A stretch of DNA of 53,358 bases from an uncultured bacterium. Its GTDB lineage: Bacteria > Bacillota > Clostridia > Lachnospirales > Lachnospiraceae. Below, in pieces: positions 15,694 through 24,126 of the stretch. The translations under genes and the position numbers were made by a program. Each line of letters opens with the position of its first letter. The first letter of the stretch is position 1. Location: NCBI GenBank assembly GCA_905214875.1, contig CAJMNR010000029.1:1-53358 (forward strand), in the 5' to 3' direction. The notes below the pieces were generated by a model that ran no database searches, was not told the origin of the DNA, and saw only the letters and a program-made list of their open reading frames with translations.

Positions 15694-16995
15694 ATGCAAG
15701 AAACATCAGTAATTAAATTACTACTGAAGCTGTCGCCACCAGTAATGTTGGCACTACTTATTCAATCTATTTATAATATTGTAGATAGTTATTTTATTTC
15801 TAGTTTTTCTGAAGCAGGTCTGACAGCTTTATCAATTATTTTTCCGATACAGCTTTTGATTACAGCGCTTTCTGTAGGAACAGGAACGGGAATTAATATT
15901 ATCATATCCAAAATGGATGGCATGCAAAATAGTGAGGAGCAAGGAAGTGTTGTAAAGACGGGTATATTTTTAGGAGTTCTAAATTATACGGTATTTACAA
16001 CAATAACATTAGTTTTACTTGAAAAATACTATATGATATCTTCGAATCAACAGCTTGTGCAGGAATATGGAATTCAGTATGGGACAATAATTTTATTATT
16101 TTCCTTTGGAGTATTTATGGAAGCAAACTTCACAAAAATACTTCAGGCAAAAGGCAATATGGTACTTCCTATGATTGCTCAGATTATAGGCGCAATGGTT
16201 AATATAATGCTAGATTGGATTTTGATATTTGGAAACTTTGGCTTTCCTAAAATGGGGATGCAAGGAGTAGCAATTGCAACAATTATTGGACAATGGATCG
16301 CTATGACTATTACGTGGATCGGAGTGTATCGGAATGTTTCAGTGAGAGGACATATAAATTGGAAGAGAGGAATTCAAATCTATAAAATGGGAATTCCATC
16401 AATAGTCATGCAGTCTCTGTACACAATATATATTATTGGACTAAACATGATTTTAAAACAATTTAGTGAGGATGCAGTCACTACACTTGGAATCTATTAC
16501 AAGCTACAAACCTTTTTCTTTATTCCATTGATGGGCCTACAACAGGTAATCTTACCAATGTTAAGCTATAATCATGGTGCAAAAGAACAAGAAAGAGTGA
16601 AGCAAATCTTACGGTATGCGCTTGTTTTCTCTAGTGTATTTATGGTGGGAGCGACTATGGTTTTTCTATCAATCCCAGATGGGCTGATAAGAATTTTTTC
16701 GCAAAAAGAGAGTTTAGTAGTTATCGGTGGTTATGCACTTAGGATTATTTCAATTAGTTTCGTTCCAGCATCAGTGGTTATGATGCTTACGGTGTTTTTT
16801 CAAGGTGTTGGGTTAGGAAAATACAGTATTTTTATAACAATATTAAGGCAGATTGTATTATTAGTTCCTTTGGCCTGGCTATTACATTTTGGTGGACTTA
16901 ATTTTGTTTGGATGACGTTTCCATTAACAGAAGTGATAGCGTTAGCATTTTGTATGTACTTGTTTTTTAAGGCGAGGATTATTCCGAGTCAATGA
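15694..16995 (+). CDS. MATE family exporter
   Basis: A 433-residue membrane antiporter with about 12 hydrophobic segments. Family sequence includes LLKLSPPVMLALLIQSIYNI at the N-terminus, DWILIFGNFGFPKMGMQGVA mid-protein and LSYNHGAKEQERVKQILRYA in the second half. It is a distant paralogue of the MATE at 4629-6023. It sits directly behind the MerR-type promoter (15639-15669) and the wreck of its probable regulator, so expression was once drug-inducible. Today it is either at basal level or controlled by another MerR protein. The ribosome site GAAAGGATGG is moderate. Substrate unknown. Confidence 0.9.
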   Translation: MQETSVIKLLLKLSPPVMLALLIQSIYNIVDSYFISSFSEAGLTALSIIFPIQLLITALSVGTGTGINIIISKMDGMQNSEEQGSVVKTGIFLGVLNYTVFTTITLVLLEKYYMISSNQQLVQEYGIQYGTIILLFSFGVFMEANFTKILQAKGNMVLPMIAQIIGAMVNIMLDWILIFGNFGFPKMGMQGVAIATIIGQWIAMTITWIGVYRNVSVRGHINWKRGIQIYKMGIPSIVMQSLYTIYIIGLNMILKQFSEDAVTTLGIYYKLQTFFFIPLMGLQQVILPMLSYNHGAKEQERVKQILRYALVFSSVFMVGATMVFLSIPDGLIRIFSQKESLVVIGGYALRIISISFVPASVVMMLTVFFQGVGLGKYSIFITILRQIVLLVPLAWLLHFGGLNFVWMTFPLTEVIALAFCMYLFFKARIIPSQ

Positions 16996-17031
16996 AAGGT
17001 TATCTAGATCAAAGAGTACAAAGACAAGAAA

Positions 17032-17216
17032 ACCTTCTGTGATAGTATGAGAATCACAGAAGGTAGCAAGTAACGGATAGTTCACTTCTTTAATACTATC
17101 TTTGTCTAAGAGTAAACCAAAGTTCTCTTTTTATCTAAAACTTTACAAACTCCATCGTATCAATCTCATAATAAGAATATAAATACAAATTTTGTGGATT
17201 CTCGAAAGGAGTGGGC
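17032..17216 (-). pseudogene. Deletion relic of the SLC13-like permease gene and its terminator
   Basis: The hairpin at 17032-17064 (ACCTTCTGTGAT and complement) matches the terminator at 20756-20790. The bases that follow match three separated blocks of the permease gene at 20796-21992, in order: about 17065-17110 to 21165-21210, 17115-17140 to 21297-21320, and 17143-17216 to 21419-21492. This is a second copy reduced by at least three internal deletions and lacking both ends. The T-run after the hairpin is gone. Base-level identity is high, so the copy is not ancient. Confidence 0.72.
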
Positions 17217-17315
17217 ATGCACAAAGACCAAAACATCTTGTAACATGAAATATTGAATGATACAATAAACTGGTAAAAAGTACATAGATAAATCGTGATT
17301 TGTAGGGAGGTAATG

Positions 17316-17855
17316 ATGAGACAATTATTTGAAATAGATTTACGAGATTATGAAAATAACGATAGCGTATTTAGTAGACCATCTGTAAGAGGAATTATTT
17401 TCAAGGATGATAATAAAATAGCTCTTGTTTATAGTGAGAACGAAAAATATTATAAATTTCCAGGTGGAGGAATTCATAAGAATGAAGATAAGAAAGAAGC
17501 ACTTATCAGAGAAGTTAGGGAAGAGGTTGGACTAATCGTTATTCCTGAATCTATATGTGAATTTGGAAGTGTAATGCGTCGTCAAAAAAGTATTATCTCA
17601 CCACATACTATCTTTGAACAGGAGAATTTTTACTATACATGCAAAACAAAAAATCAGATTGTAGAACAAAACTTAGATGATTATGAAGCTGAGGCAGGAT
17701 TTGTTCTTAGAGTTGTGTGTTTGGATGAGGCTATTAGAGTTAACTCAGCATATAAAAGTGAAGATTATTTTAATGAGATAATGATAAAGAGAGAAACAAA
17801 AGTGTTACAGATGATTAAAGAAAGTGCATTAAATGCTCTTGCCATCAACATATAA
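17316..17855 (+). CDS. Nudix hydrolase
   Basis: A 179-residue pyrophosphohydrolase. The Nudix box is complete near residues 47-69: GGGIHKNEDKKEAL followed by IREVREEVGL, with the catalytic REVREE. Substrates are nucleoside-diphosphate-linked compounds such as oxidised nucleotides or NDP-sugars. The N-terminal VRGIIFKDDNKIALVYSENE is the usual first strand pair. GGGAGG lies ahead of two adjacent ATGs (17313 and 17316); the second gives the better five-base spacing. An in-frame ATG at 17295 has no site. Single-gene unit with its own terminator. Confidence 0.88.
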   Translation: MRQLFEIDLRDYENNDSVFSRPSVRGIIFKDDNKIALVYSENEKYYKFPGGGIHKNEDKKEALIREVREEVGLIVIPESICEFGSVMRRQKSIISPHTIFEQENFYYTCKTKNQIVEQNLDDYEAEAGFVLRVVCLDEAIRVNSAYKSEDYFNEIMIKRETKVLQMIKESALNALAINI

Positions 17856-17856
17856 A

Positions 17857-17902
17857 AAGTGATGTACTCTATCATATATTGGTACATCACTTCTTGTTTT
17901 TC
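17857..17902. terminator. Bidirectional terminator
   Basis: AAGTGATGTAC at 17857-17867 pairs with GTACATCACTT at 17882-17892. T-runs flank both sides (TTCTTGTTTTTC on plus, TTTTT on minus), so it serves both the Nudix gene and the convergent permease fragment. Confidence 0.7.
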
Positions 17903-17923
17903 TGGACATTTCGTATAATATAT

Positions 17924-18673
17924 CTACGCCCCAGTGCTATTATACCGTTTCAAGCCCTTGTGCCACAAAGAATAAGCAACGAGACCCATAACCAGTGCGA
18001 TAACCGGCGATAAATGAAAAACATGAGAATATGGAACCTCTTTTCCCAACAACATTGCTACTGGATAGTAGCCTGTAAATGCATAAGGAACAACAAATGT
18101 GAGTAACCCTTGCATTCCTTTTCCATATATGTGTATTGGGTAATCACAGAAATTTTTTAATCCATAGTTATTATCTGTAAACAACGACACAATTTCCTCA
18201 CTTTTTATTGTCCAGAAGCTGATAGCTCCTGTTATGACCGTGATGGATGAAAAAATAACAAATGCCGCAAGGAGACTGAAGCAATAGTAACTGACACGTT
18301 CCACCGTCCAGTCAATCTGGAGCTGTCTCATGCTGTATATCCAAAACATAATGGAAAAGAGCATTCGAGGCAGAAAGGTATATTGAAATTGCTGCAAGAC
18401 CAGATATACAAATGGACTGAGAGGCCGTGTCAGATACAAATCAAATTTCCCTGTACGAACCAATTCTCCTATATCCCGCATCGGACTCCAAAAGAAAAAG
18501 CAGCTAAGGGAATATGACAGCCAGCTCGTCGTGAACATGAAAAGCACCTCATATTTATTCCAGCCCGCAATGGTTTCAAAATTATGAAAAATCACTCCAA
18601 AACCGGCAAAATAGACTCCAATCAATATCGTATTTGCAATCAATTCCAGCAAAAGAGCAAAATGATACTCCAA
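17924..18673 (-). pseudogene. 5'-truncated ABC-2 family permease
   Basis: A 250-codon frame with about six hydrophobic segments that fits the DUF990/ABC2_membrane_6 permeases: GWNKYEVLFMFTTSWLSYSL, then GELVRTGKFDLYLTRPLSPF, and the final FTGYYPVAMLLGKEVPYSHV. These permeases normally come as a pair behind an ATPase. Here the N-terminal 20 or so residues and the sister permease are missing. The frame can begin only at TTG 18673 without a ribosome site, inside the end of the ATPase sequence. A deletion has fused ATPase and permease out of frame. GC is higher than in flanking genes, consistent with acquisition. It could still be translated but is unlikely to work. Confidence 0.7.
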
Positions 18674-18674
18674 T

Positions 18675-19362
18675 TTTCATAGCATCAAGTGAACCATCAT
18701 ACAGGAGCCTTCCTCTGTCGATCACAAGCATTTTATGACATAACGCTTCGATATCAGATACATCATGTGTCGTTAAGATCACGGTTGTATGCCGTTCCTG
18801 ATTGATCCGACTGATAAAATCCCGGATTCTGTCCTTTGCCAGCACATCGATTCCTATGGTTGGTTCATCCAGAAACAAAATCTCCGGATTATATAACAAC
18901 GCCGCAGCAAGATCCGCTTTCATTCTCTGGCCCAGGGAAAGCAACCGAGGTGGTTTATACATATACTCCTGCAAATTTAAAATATCAGTAAACATCTCCA
19001 TATTTTCGGTATATACTTCATTTGGAATACAATACATATCTTTGAACAAACGGAATGATTCGATTACAGGAATATCCCAGCACAACACACTTCTCTGACC
19101 AAATACAACTCCGATCTTCATCATGATTTCCCGGCGTTTTTTCTTATAATCCAGGCCATTGATCCGTATGCTTCCACTATCCGGCATAAGGATCCCTGTC
19201 AGCATCTTTATCGTCGTCGATTTTCCAGCACCATTTGATCCTATAAAGCCAACAATATCCCCTCTCTGTATCATAAAAGAAATATCCTTTACCGCTTCGA
19301 TCTGTGAATACCTTTTCGCAGTCAGCAATCTTCCCTCACGATTTTTCACTTTAAATGTTTTC
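18675..19362 (-). pseudogene. ABC transporter ATPase truncated at both ends
   Basis: Minus-strand ATPase of an ABC-2 exporter. Walker A is GSNGAGKST, the Q-loop region is GVVFGQRSVLCWDIP, a signature-like LSLGQRMKADLAAAL follows, and Walker B is EILFLDEPTIGID. All core motifs are intact. The 5' end stops at about 19362 in RKTFKV, just short of a proper start, where LysR coding sequence on the other strand begins. The 3' end stops after DGSLDAMK, lacking roughly the last 80-90 residues of the family. Frames that extend beyond these points are antisense LysR or out-of-frame permease, not ATPase. Non-functional by inference. Confidence 0.7.
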
Positions 19363-20202
19363 CTAAGTTTTACTGCTGCCGCCAATCGGCTTGGTTATGC
19401 ACAGTCGACAATCACAACACAGATGAAACAATTAGAAGATGAGCTGAACTGTCTGCTTTTTGAGAGACTTGGAAAATCACTGATACTCACGCAGGAAGGG
19501 ACACGCCTGATAGAATACGCTCAGAAAATGCTGCAGCTTGAGCGGGAAATACTGCTTGAAGTTCCTGCCTCCAAAGAGCCAAGTGGAACACTGCGGGTGG
19601 GAGCGTCTGAATCGCTGTGCTACCAGGAGCTGCCGCAAATGCTGGTAGCCTTCAAGAAGCAATGTCCTAAGGTAGAAATACAATTGCAATTCATCACATA
19701 TGACACATTTCCATCGTTACTGAAAAAGGGTGAACTGGATCTCGTCTATACTCTGAATCCATACATAGACGCACCGGAACTGACCTTGCTATATAAGAAA
19801 AAAGAAACTCTCGGTTTCTATGCAAGCCCGGATCATCCGCTTGCAAACAAAGAACAAGTAAAGGAAGAAGATCTGGATAACATGCCATTGCTTTTAACAG
19901 GACAAAACTGTAATTTTCGAAAAATGCTTGTTGATGCCCTGTCCGAAAAACATATCGTCCCTAAAATTGTTCTAGGAACAAGCCACAAAGAAATTCTGAA
20001 GCAATTTGCGTTCGACAATCTTGGTATCGCTTTTATACCGGATATCACTGCAAAAAAGGAAATGGCGGCTGGAGTACTCAAAAGGCTCGCCTGGCATGGA
20101 AAAGATTTTCCAATCTATTCGCAGGTCTTTATCCATAAGGATAAAACGCCAAATACAGCAATAAATGAACTTGTTAAGATCATAAAAAAAGAAGGCGTGT
20201 AA
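19363..20202 (+). pseudogene. 5'-truncated LysR family regulator
   Basis: About 279 codons of a LysR regulator starting inside the helix-turn-helix: LSFTAAANRLGYAQSTITTQ, then MKQLEDELNCLLFERLGKSL. The full substrate-binding domain follows (GTLRVGASESLCYQELPQML, and later FDNLGIAFIPDITAKKEMA). The first 15-20 residues and the start codon are missing. An open frame extends further upstream to about 19159, but that sequence is the antisense of the ATPase. The junction at about 19362 therefore joins two beheaded, formerly divergent genes. Without its N-terminal helix the protein probably cannot bind DNA. Confidence 0.72.
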
Positions 20203-20205
20203 ATA

Positions 20206-20251
20206 GGATAAAATTCCAAACAATAACGTATTTTTAGGAAGTAAATATTCA
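20206..20251 (-). pseudogene. Second short relic of the SLC13-like permease
   Basis: About 45 bases aligned without gaps to 21045-21090 of the intact permease gene, with roughly eight differences. It encodes antisense EYLLPKNTLLFGIL versus EYLLPKNTLLFAIL in the intact protein. It lies between the LysR fragment and the next GNAT, in the same orientation as the intact copy. Confidence 0.65.
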
Positions 20252-20268
20252 TTGAGAAAGGAGATACA

Positions 20269-20736
20269 ATGATAAGACATGCAACGGTTGATGATGCTTC
20301 AAGAATAGCAGAAATATTGGTTTATACGAAACGAATAAACTACAGACGGATCTTTCAAAACGATAAAGCATCATTTGGTGAAATGCAGGTCTATCCTTTG
20401 GCAAAGGAGTTCATTGAGAAGCCAGATAGATTGGAGAATGTATGGGTTTATGATGATGAATTTGTTAAGGGGATGATCCGCATTAATCGAGAAGAAATTG
20501 TAGAATTATATGTTGATACTTTTTTTCAAAATGAAGGCATTGGTGCTAGTCTTATAAAATATGCAATTGAACGAATGAAGTGTGACAGGCTTTGGGTCCT
20601 TGAAAAGAATACAAAAGCAATACAGTTCTATAAAAGGTACGGGTTTAAGCTGACAGGAGAAAAAAAGCTCGAAGAAGGAACAACAGAATATGTAATTAAA
20701 ATGAAAAGAGAACAATTAACTCCAAATGATCGATAA
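20269..20736 (+). CDS. GNAT family N-acetyltransferase
   Basis: A 155-residue single-domain GNAT starting MIRHATVDDASRIAEILVYT, the typical first strand and helix. Motif A is ELYVDTFFQNEGIGASLIKY near residues 80-99, and motif B is EKNTKAIQFYKRYGFKLTGE. AAAGGAG lies ahead of the ATG, directly after the permease relic. It converges on the permease gene through a shared bidirectional terminator. Substrate unknown; the ending resembles common uncharacterised clostridial acetyltransferases. Confidence 0.88.
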   Translation: MIRHATVDDASRIAEILVYTKRINYRRIFQNDKASFGEMQVYPLAKEFIEKPDRLENVWVYDDEFVKGMIRINREEIVELYVDTFFQNEGIGASLIKYAIERMKCDRLWVLEKNTKAIQFYKRYGFKLTGEKKLEEGTTEYVIKMKREQLTPNDR

Positions 20737-20753
20737 AATAAATTGTTAATAAG

Positions 20754-20797
20754 AAAACCTTCTGTGACCAGATAAGGAACACAGAAGGTTATTTTTT
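20754..20797. terminator. Bidirectional terminator between GNAT and permease
   Basis: AACCTTCTGTG at 20756-20766 pairs with CACAGAAGGTT at 20780-20790. TATTTTTTATTTT follows on plus and TTTTCTTATT on minus. The same hairpin recurs at 17032-17064. Confidence 0.85.
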
Positions 20798-21992
20798 ATT
20801 TTACAATAGATTGTAGAAGGAATAGGAGAATCACAAAGCTAAAATTAATCACAGAGAATTTAATTACATAACCTTTCACGTTCTCCGGCTGATGTTTCTT
20901 AAACTCACTAAACGTAATTAAACTAGCAAGGGAAGCAATCAATGTTCCACATCCCCCAATATTCACAGCAGGCAGCAGACTAGCATAATCCCCAGTAAAG
21001 TGAGAAAGTAACACCGCACTAGGTACATTACTGATAAACTGACAAGATAAAATCGCAAACAATAATGTATTCTTAGGAAGCAGATATTCAAAGAATGCAC
21101 TTACGGCAGGAATTCTAGCCATGTTCCCACTAAACACAAAGAACACACAAAACGTTGCAAGCAACGGATAATTCACTTCTTTAATGCTGTCTTTATCTAA
21201 GAATAACAGAGCAATCGTAATCACAACAGTTCCCAATACATAAGGAACAATTCGAAACACAATCAAAATACTAGCAACAAATAAAGCCGAATAAATCAAA
21301 GTTCTCTTTTTATCTAACACATATTCTTCGTCATTCTTAAGTGTGAGTGGTGTCGGTTTTACAAACAGACAGCACACAATAATCAAAACAGTTGCAGCCA
21401 AAAAGCTAGGCAACATAATCTTTACAAACTCCATCGTATCAATTCCATAATAAGAATAAAGATATAGATTTTGTGGATTTCCGAATGGTGTGACCATCCC
21501 ACCAAGATTGGCCGCAATATTCTGCATAATAAACGTGAATGCCATAGCCTGTTTATTATCCGTACTATTTAAAACAAAGAACCCAAGTGGTAAAAAAGTG
21601 AGCAGAGCCATATCATTTGCAAGTAGCATCGAACCAAAGAAGGTAATAAATACAAGCCCTAAGGTCGCATTACGAAGGTTGTGGAGCTTTAGGACGATAT
21701 TCTTACTTAGTATCTCAAACACATGGATATGTGAAAATGCAGAAACTACGGCTAAAGTACAGAATAAGGTCGCTAGTGTCCTAAAGTTAAAATAACCAAG
21801 ATACGCACGGTCGACAGGAACAAAGAGACAGGTCACTGCCATTGCAATAATAGCTACGGCAAGGACAAACTGTTTCTTTGAAAACTGAATTAGATTTAAA
21901 ATGATAGTTTGTAAGATAGAATTATTTCTTTTATTATCAATTGGAATAGCAACAGTAGATTCATTTTGATCTATGTATAAATCGCTTTTCAT
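20796..21992 (-). CDS. SLC13/CitMHS-type anion permease
   Basis: A 398-residue membrane protein on the minus strand with about ten hydrophobic segments in two inverted halves. Typical of the ion-transporter superfamily are MLLANDMALLTFLPLGFFVL and NIAANLGGMVTPFGNPQNLY in the first half, and ISNVPSAVLLSHFTGDYASL with NIGGCGTLIASLASLITF in the second. The paired NxP/SNxPS-type loops form the substrate site. Predicted substrates are dicarboxylates, citrate or other anions, moved with sodium or protons. It is somewhat short for the family. Two clear relics of the same gene lie nearby (17032-17216 and 20206-20251), so this locus has been duplicated and trimmed. Confidence 0.85.
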   Translation of the reverse strand: MKSDLYIDQNESTVAIPIDNKRNNSILQTIILNLIQFSKKQFVLAVAIIAMAVTCLFVPVDRAYLGYFNFRTLATLFCTLAVVSAFSHIHVFEILSKNIVLKLHNLRNATLGLVFITFFGSMLLANDMALLTFLPLGFFVLNSTDNKQAMAFTFIMQNIAANLGGMVTPFGNPQNLYLYSYYGIDTMEFVKIMLPSFLAATVLIIVCCLFVKPTPLTLKNDEEYVLDKKRTLIYSALFVASILIVFRIVPYVLGTVVITIALLFLDKDSIKEVNYPLLATFCVFFVFSGNMARIPAVSAFFEYLLPKNTLLFAILSCQFISNVPSAVLLSHFTGDYASLLPAVNIGGCGTLIASLASLITFSEFKKHQPENVKGYVIKFSVINFSFVILLFLLQSIVK

Positions 21993-22097
21993 AAGTAACC
22001 TCTTTCTTTATTAAATGTAATACCAAAGATAGATTGTAACAGAGTATTTGAAAAATGCAATGTATTTTAACAGGAATGTTAAGGAATGTGGCGTAAT

Positions 22098-22126
22098 TGC
22101 AAAGGCTGAGATGTAGCCATTTTGCA
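22098..22126 (+). other. Leader hairpin upstream of CPBP gene
   Basis: TGCAAA-GGCT at 22098-22107 pairs with AGCC and TTTGCA at 22115-22126 with a two-base bulge. There is no T-run. Possible regulatory or mRNA-stabilising structure. Confidence 0.3.
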
Positions 22127-22178
22127 GGGGGATTAATAGAATTATTGTATCAAAGAAATACAGGAGAAAATATTTTTT

Positions 22179-23012
22179 ATGATCTACATTGTTGCTTCCA
22201 TTGTTTTAGAAATGATTATAATTGGTGGATACTACATTCTGGGATATGATGTACTTAATGGGAAGATGCCAGAAGGAAATTGGGTAGATCGGGTTCCGTT
22301 TTATGGAATGGCTGGATTTGCAATGATTACCTTGTTGTATGTAAAGTTTGTTGAAAAACGGAGTTTATCAGAGATTGGAATTGTGTGGAACAAAAAGATA
22401 GTATATTCAATGATAAGAGGAATGGTAATTGGCGCTTTAATGGTTACCTTGATGATTGGAATTTTTATGATTACAGGATTAGGTGTTTATCGGGGAAAGG
22501 GGAATATCTCATTATGTTCCGTCCTGCTTTGGGGTATTGCCTATATCATACAATCATTTACAGAAGAGATTATGTGCAGAGGATTTCTTCAGACCTCGTT
22601 AAGCCGGAGGGTAAATCCCCAGCTTGCAATAGCACTTACGAGCCTTGCATTTATGGCACCACATCTATCCAGTATGCTCGAAATGAGCGGATGGACAATG
22701 GTAGTCGGAATTGTGAATCTCTTGCTGGTTTCTTGTCTATTTTCCGTTATAATGATAAAAGAGGAATCGCTCGGAGCACCTTGTGGGATGCATTTTGGAT
22801 GGAACTTCTGTCTAGGAATCGTATTTGGATTAAGTGTTTCCGGAGGCGATGGGGGAAATGGAGTAGTTCGTATTTTAGTAAAGCCAGGCCATACGTTGTT
22901 GACCGGCGGCATATATGGTATAGAAGCAAGCGTTCTATTGCTTCCTGAATTAGTGAGTATCATTCTAATATGTGGTATTTGGATAAAGAAAAGGAGGAGT
23001 TATGGAATTTAA
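22179..23012 (+). CDS. CPBP family intramembrane metalloprotease
   Basis: A 277-residue protein with about eight hydrophobic segments. It carries the CAAX-protease/bacteriocin-processing motifs: FTEEIMCRGFL (EExxxR), AFMAPH (FxxxH) and CGMHFGWNF (HxxxN-like), near residues 128, 155 and 208. Members cleave prenylated or signal-like peptides within the membrane; in Gram-positives they often relate to bacteriocin processing or immunity, though most are uncharacterised. AGGAG lies ahead of the ATG at a somewhat long distance. It overlaps the following XRE gene by 11 bases, so the two form an operon in which that regulator probably controls both. Confidence 0.86.
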   Translation: MIYIVASIVLEMIIIGGYYILGYDVLNGKMPEGNWVDRVPFYGMAGFAMITLLYVKFVEKRSLSEIGIVWNKKIVYSMIRGMVIGALMVTLMIGIFMITGLGVYRGKGNISLCSVLLWGIAYIIQSFTEEIMCRGFLQTSLSRRVNPQLAIALTSLAFMAPHLSSMLEMSGWTMVVGIVNLLLVSCLFSVIMIKEESLGAPCGMHFGWNFCLGIVFGLSVSGGDGGNGVVRILVKPGHTLLTGGIYGIEASVLLLPELVSIILICGIWIKKRRSYGI

Positions 23013-23397
23013 TAAAAAGTTATATGAATTAAGAAAGCAAAAGGGAATTTCACAAGAAGAATTGGCGGAAAAGCTGAATGTTTCTAGGCAGACATTGTCG
23101 AAATGGGAATTGGGAACATCTACGCCGGATATGGAAAAATTAATTGCAATCAGCGATTATTTTGAAATCACATTGGATGAGCTAGTATTGGGGAAAGAAA
23201 AGAAAGAAATACATAAGACAGAGGCAGAAAAAGAAAGAGTTACACTAGCTGAAATTTTAGATGAAAAAGTGCTGACAGAGAATACAAAGGAAAAGACGAA
23301 AAAAGGATTAAAGATCGTTGGGATTGTTTTAGCAATCGTTTTAGTGATTGATGTGCTATCCATGGTAATTGCTTTCGCTGTTGGGTTTCGTCCATGA
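23002..23397 (+). CDS. XRE-type regulator with C-terminal membrane anchor
   Basis: A 131-residue protein. Residues 5-60 are a Cro/C1-type helix-turn-helix (LRKQKGISQEELAEKLNVSR, then QTLSKWELGTSTPDMEKL). Residues about 70-100 are charged and helical. Residues about 103-128 are one transmembrane segment (GLKIVGIVLAIVLVIDVLSM). It is thus a membrane-tethered DNA-binding protein, a layout common in Firmicutes beside CPBP proteases. Its start overlaps the protease gene by 11 bases, and AAGGAGG is inside that gene. Plausibly the protease and regulator form a membrane signalling pair; this is inference from gene order. Confidence 0.88.
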   Translation: MEFNKKLYELRKQKGISQEELAEKLNVSRQTLSKWELGTSTPDMEKLIAISDYFEITLDELVLGKEKKEIHKTEAEKERVTLAEILDEKVLTENTKEKTKKGLKIVGIVLAIVLVIDVLSMVIAFAVGFRP

Positions 23398-23494
23398 CAA
23401 GAGGAGTCACCATCTTTAGCTTTTTTAGGAACCTCATATTAGCTATAAGAAAAAACATGAGATAGTATTTGGTTATGTAAAGAAGGGGATATAG

Positions 23495-24043
23495 TATGAG
23501 AATTATCATTCTAAAGTAAGCGATGTTGTGGCCAGTCCGGATGTCCAGCCAAACCTCTGTTATTTTAGAACAATGAAAAGCTGGCAGGAATTCATAGGGA
23601 GAACTCCGGAAGAATACGATCGATGGATTACAGAAGTGGGAAAAGAAGCAGCAGAGTTCGAGATTGCAGAATTACTTAGAATTTCCGCAGATAAGCAGGT
23701 AATTGTAGACACGAATATACCATTAGACGTATTAAAAGAAATTTCCGACTATGATCATGTTGCAGTGCTTGTATCGCCACAGGCCATGTCCGTGGAATAT
23801 TTCTTTGAGCGAGAAGATGAAGAAAAGAAATTTATAAAAGAACAGATTGCACTTGCCAATGATCCAGTCAAAGCCATGGAGAATTATAAGAATTGTATCG
23901 CAAGGGTAAATAGCAAGGAACATTACGATGAGTATGTGAATAGCGGATTCTTTATCATTCATAGAACCGATCCGCTGGTGGATACGAAAGCTGAGGTATT
24001 AGGTAAGTTGGAAACGCATTTTAAGCTTGTACATAGGAGTTAA
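23495..24043 (+). pseudogene. C-terminal part of a P-loop kinase-like protein lacking its N-terminus
   Basis: An open frame from about 23495 without a good start: ENYHSKVSDVVASPDVQPNL, then CYFRTMKSWQEFIGRTPEEY, then EIAELLRISADKQVIVDTNI and later EYFFEREDEEKKFIKEQIAL. The VIVDTNIP and HVAVLVSP strands look like the later part of a small P-loop kinase, but no Walker A is present. GTG at 23528 could start a 171-residue protein but has no ribosome site. A separate ATG at 23496, with AGAAGGGG ahead, opens a seven-codon frame (MRIIILK) and stops, so the gene is frameshifted or beheaded. It may be the missing half of the relic at 11335-11456. Confidence 0.55.
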
Positions 24044-24126
24044 AATTGTTTTGTAGTGGCTTTCTCGTTGCATAAGTTGTGAAGTTTTAGTACGATATTC
24101 TTATTATGACGGAAAGGAAAATAATT

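Noticed and set aside
19159..19362. Upstream extension of the LysR gene to a full-length 347-codon protein
   Set aside because: This part is the exact antisense of the ABC ATPase Walker A region and has no LysR N-terminal sequence.
22385..22948. 187-codon plus-strand frame overlapping the CPBP protease gene
   Set aside because: It lies wholly inside a gene with clear family motifs, has a Trp/Arg/Ser-rich translation and no ribosome site.
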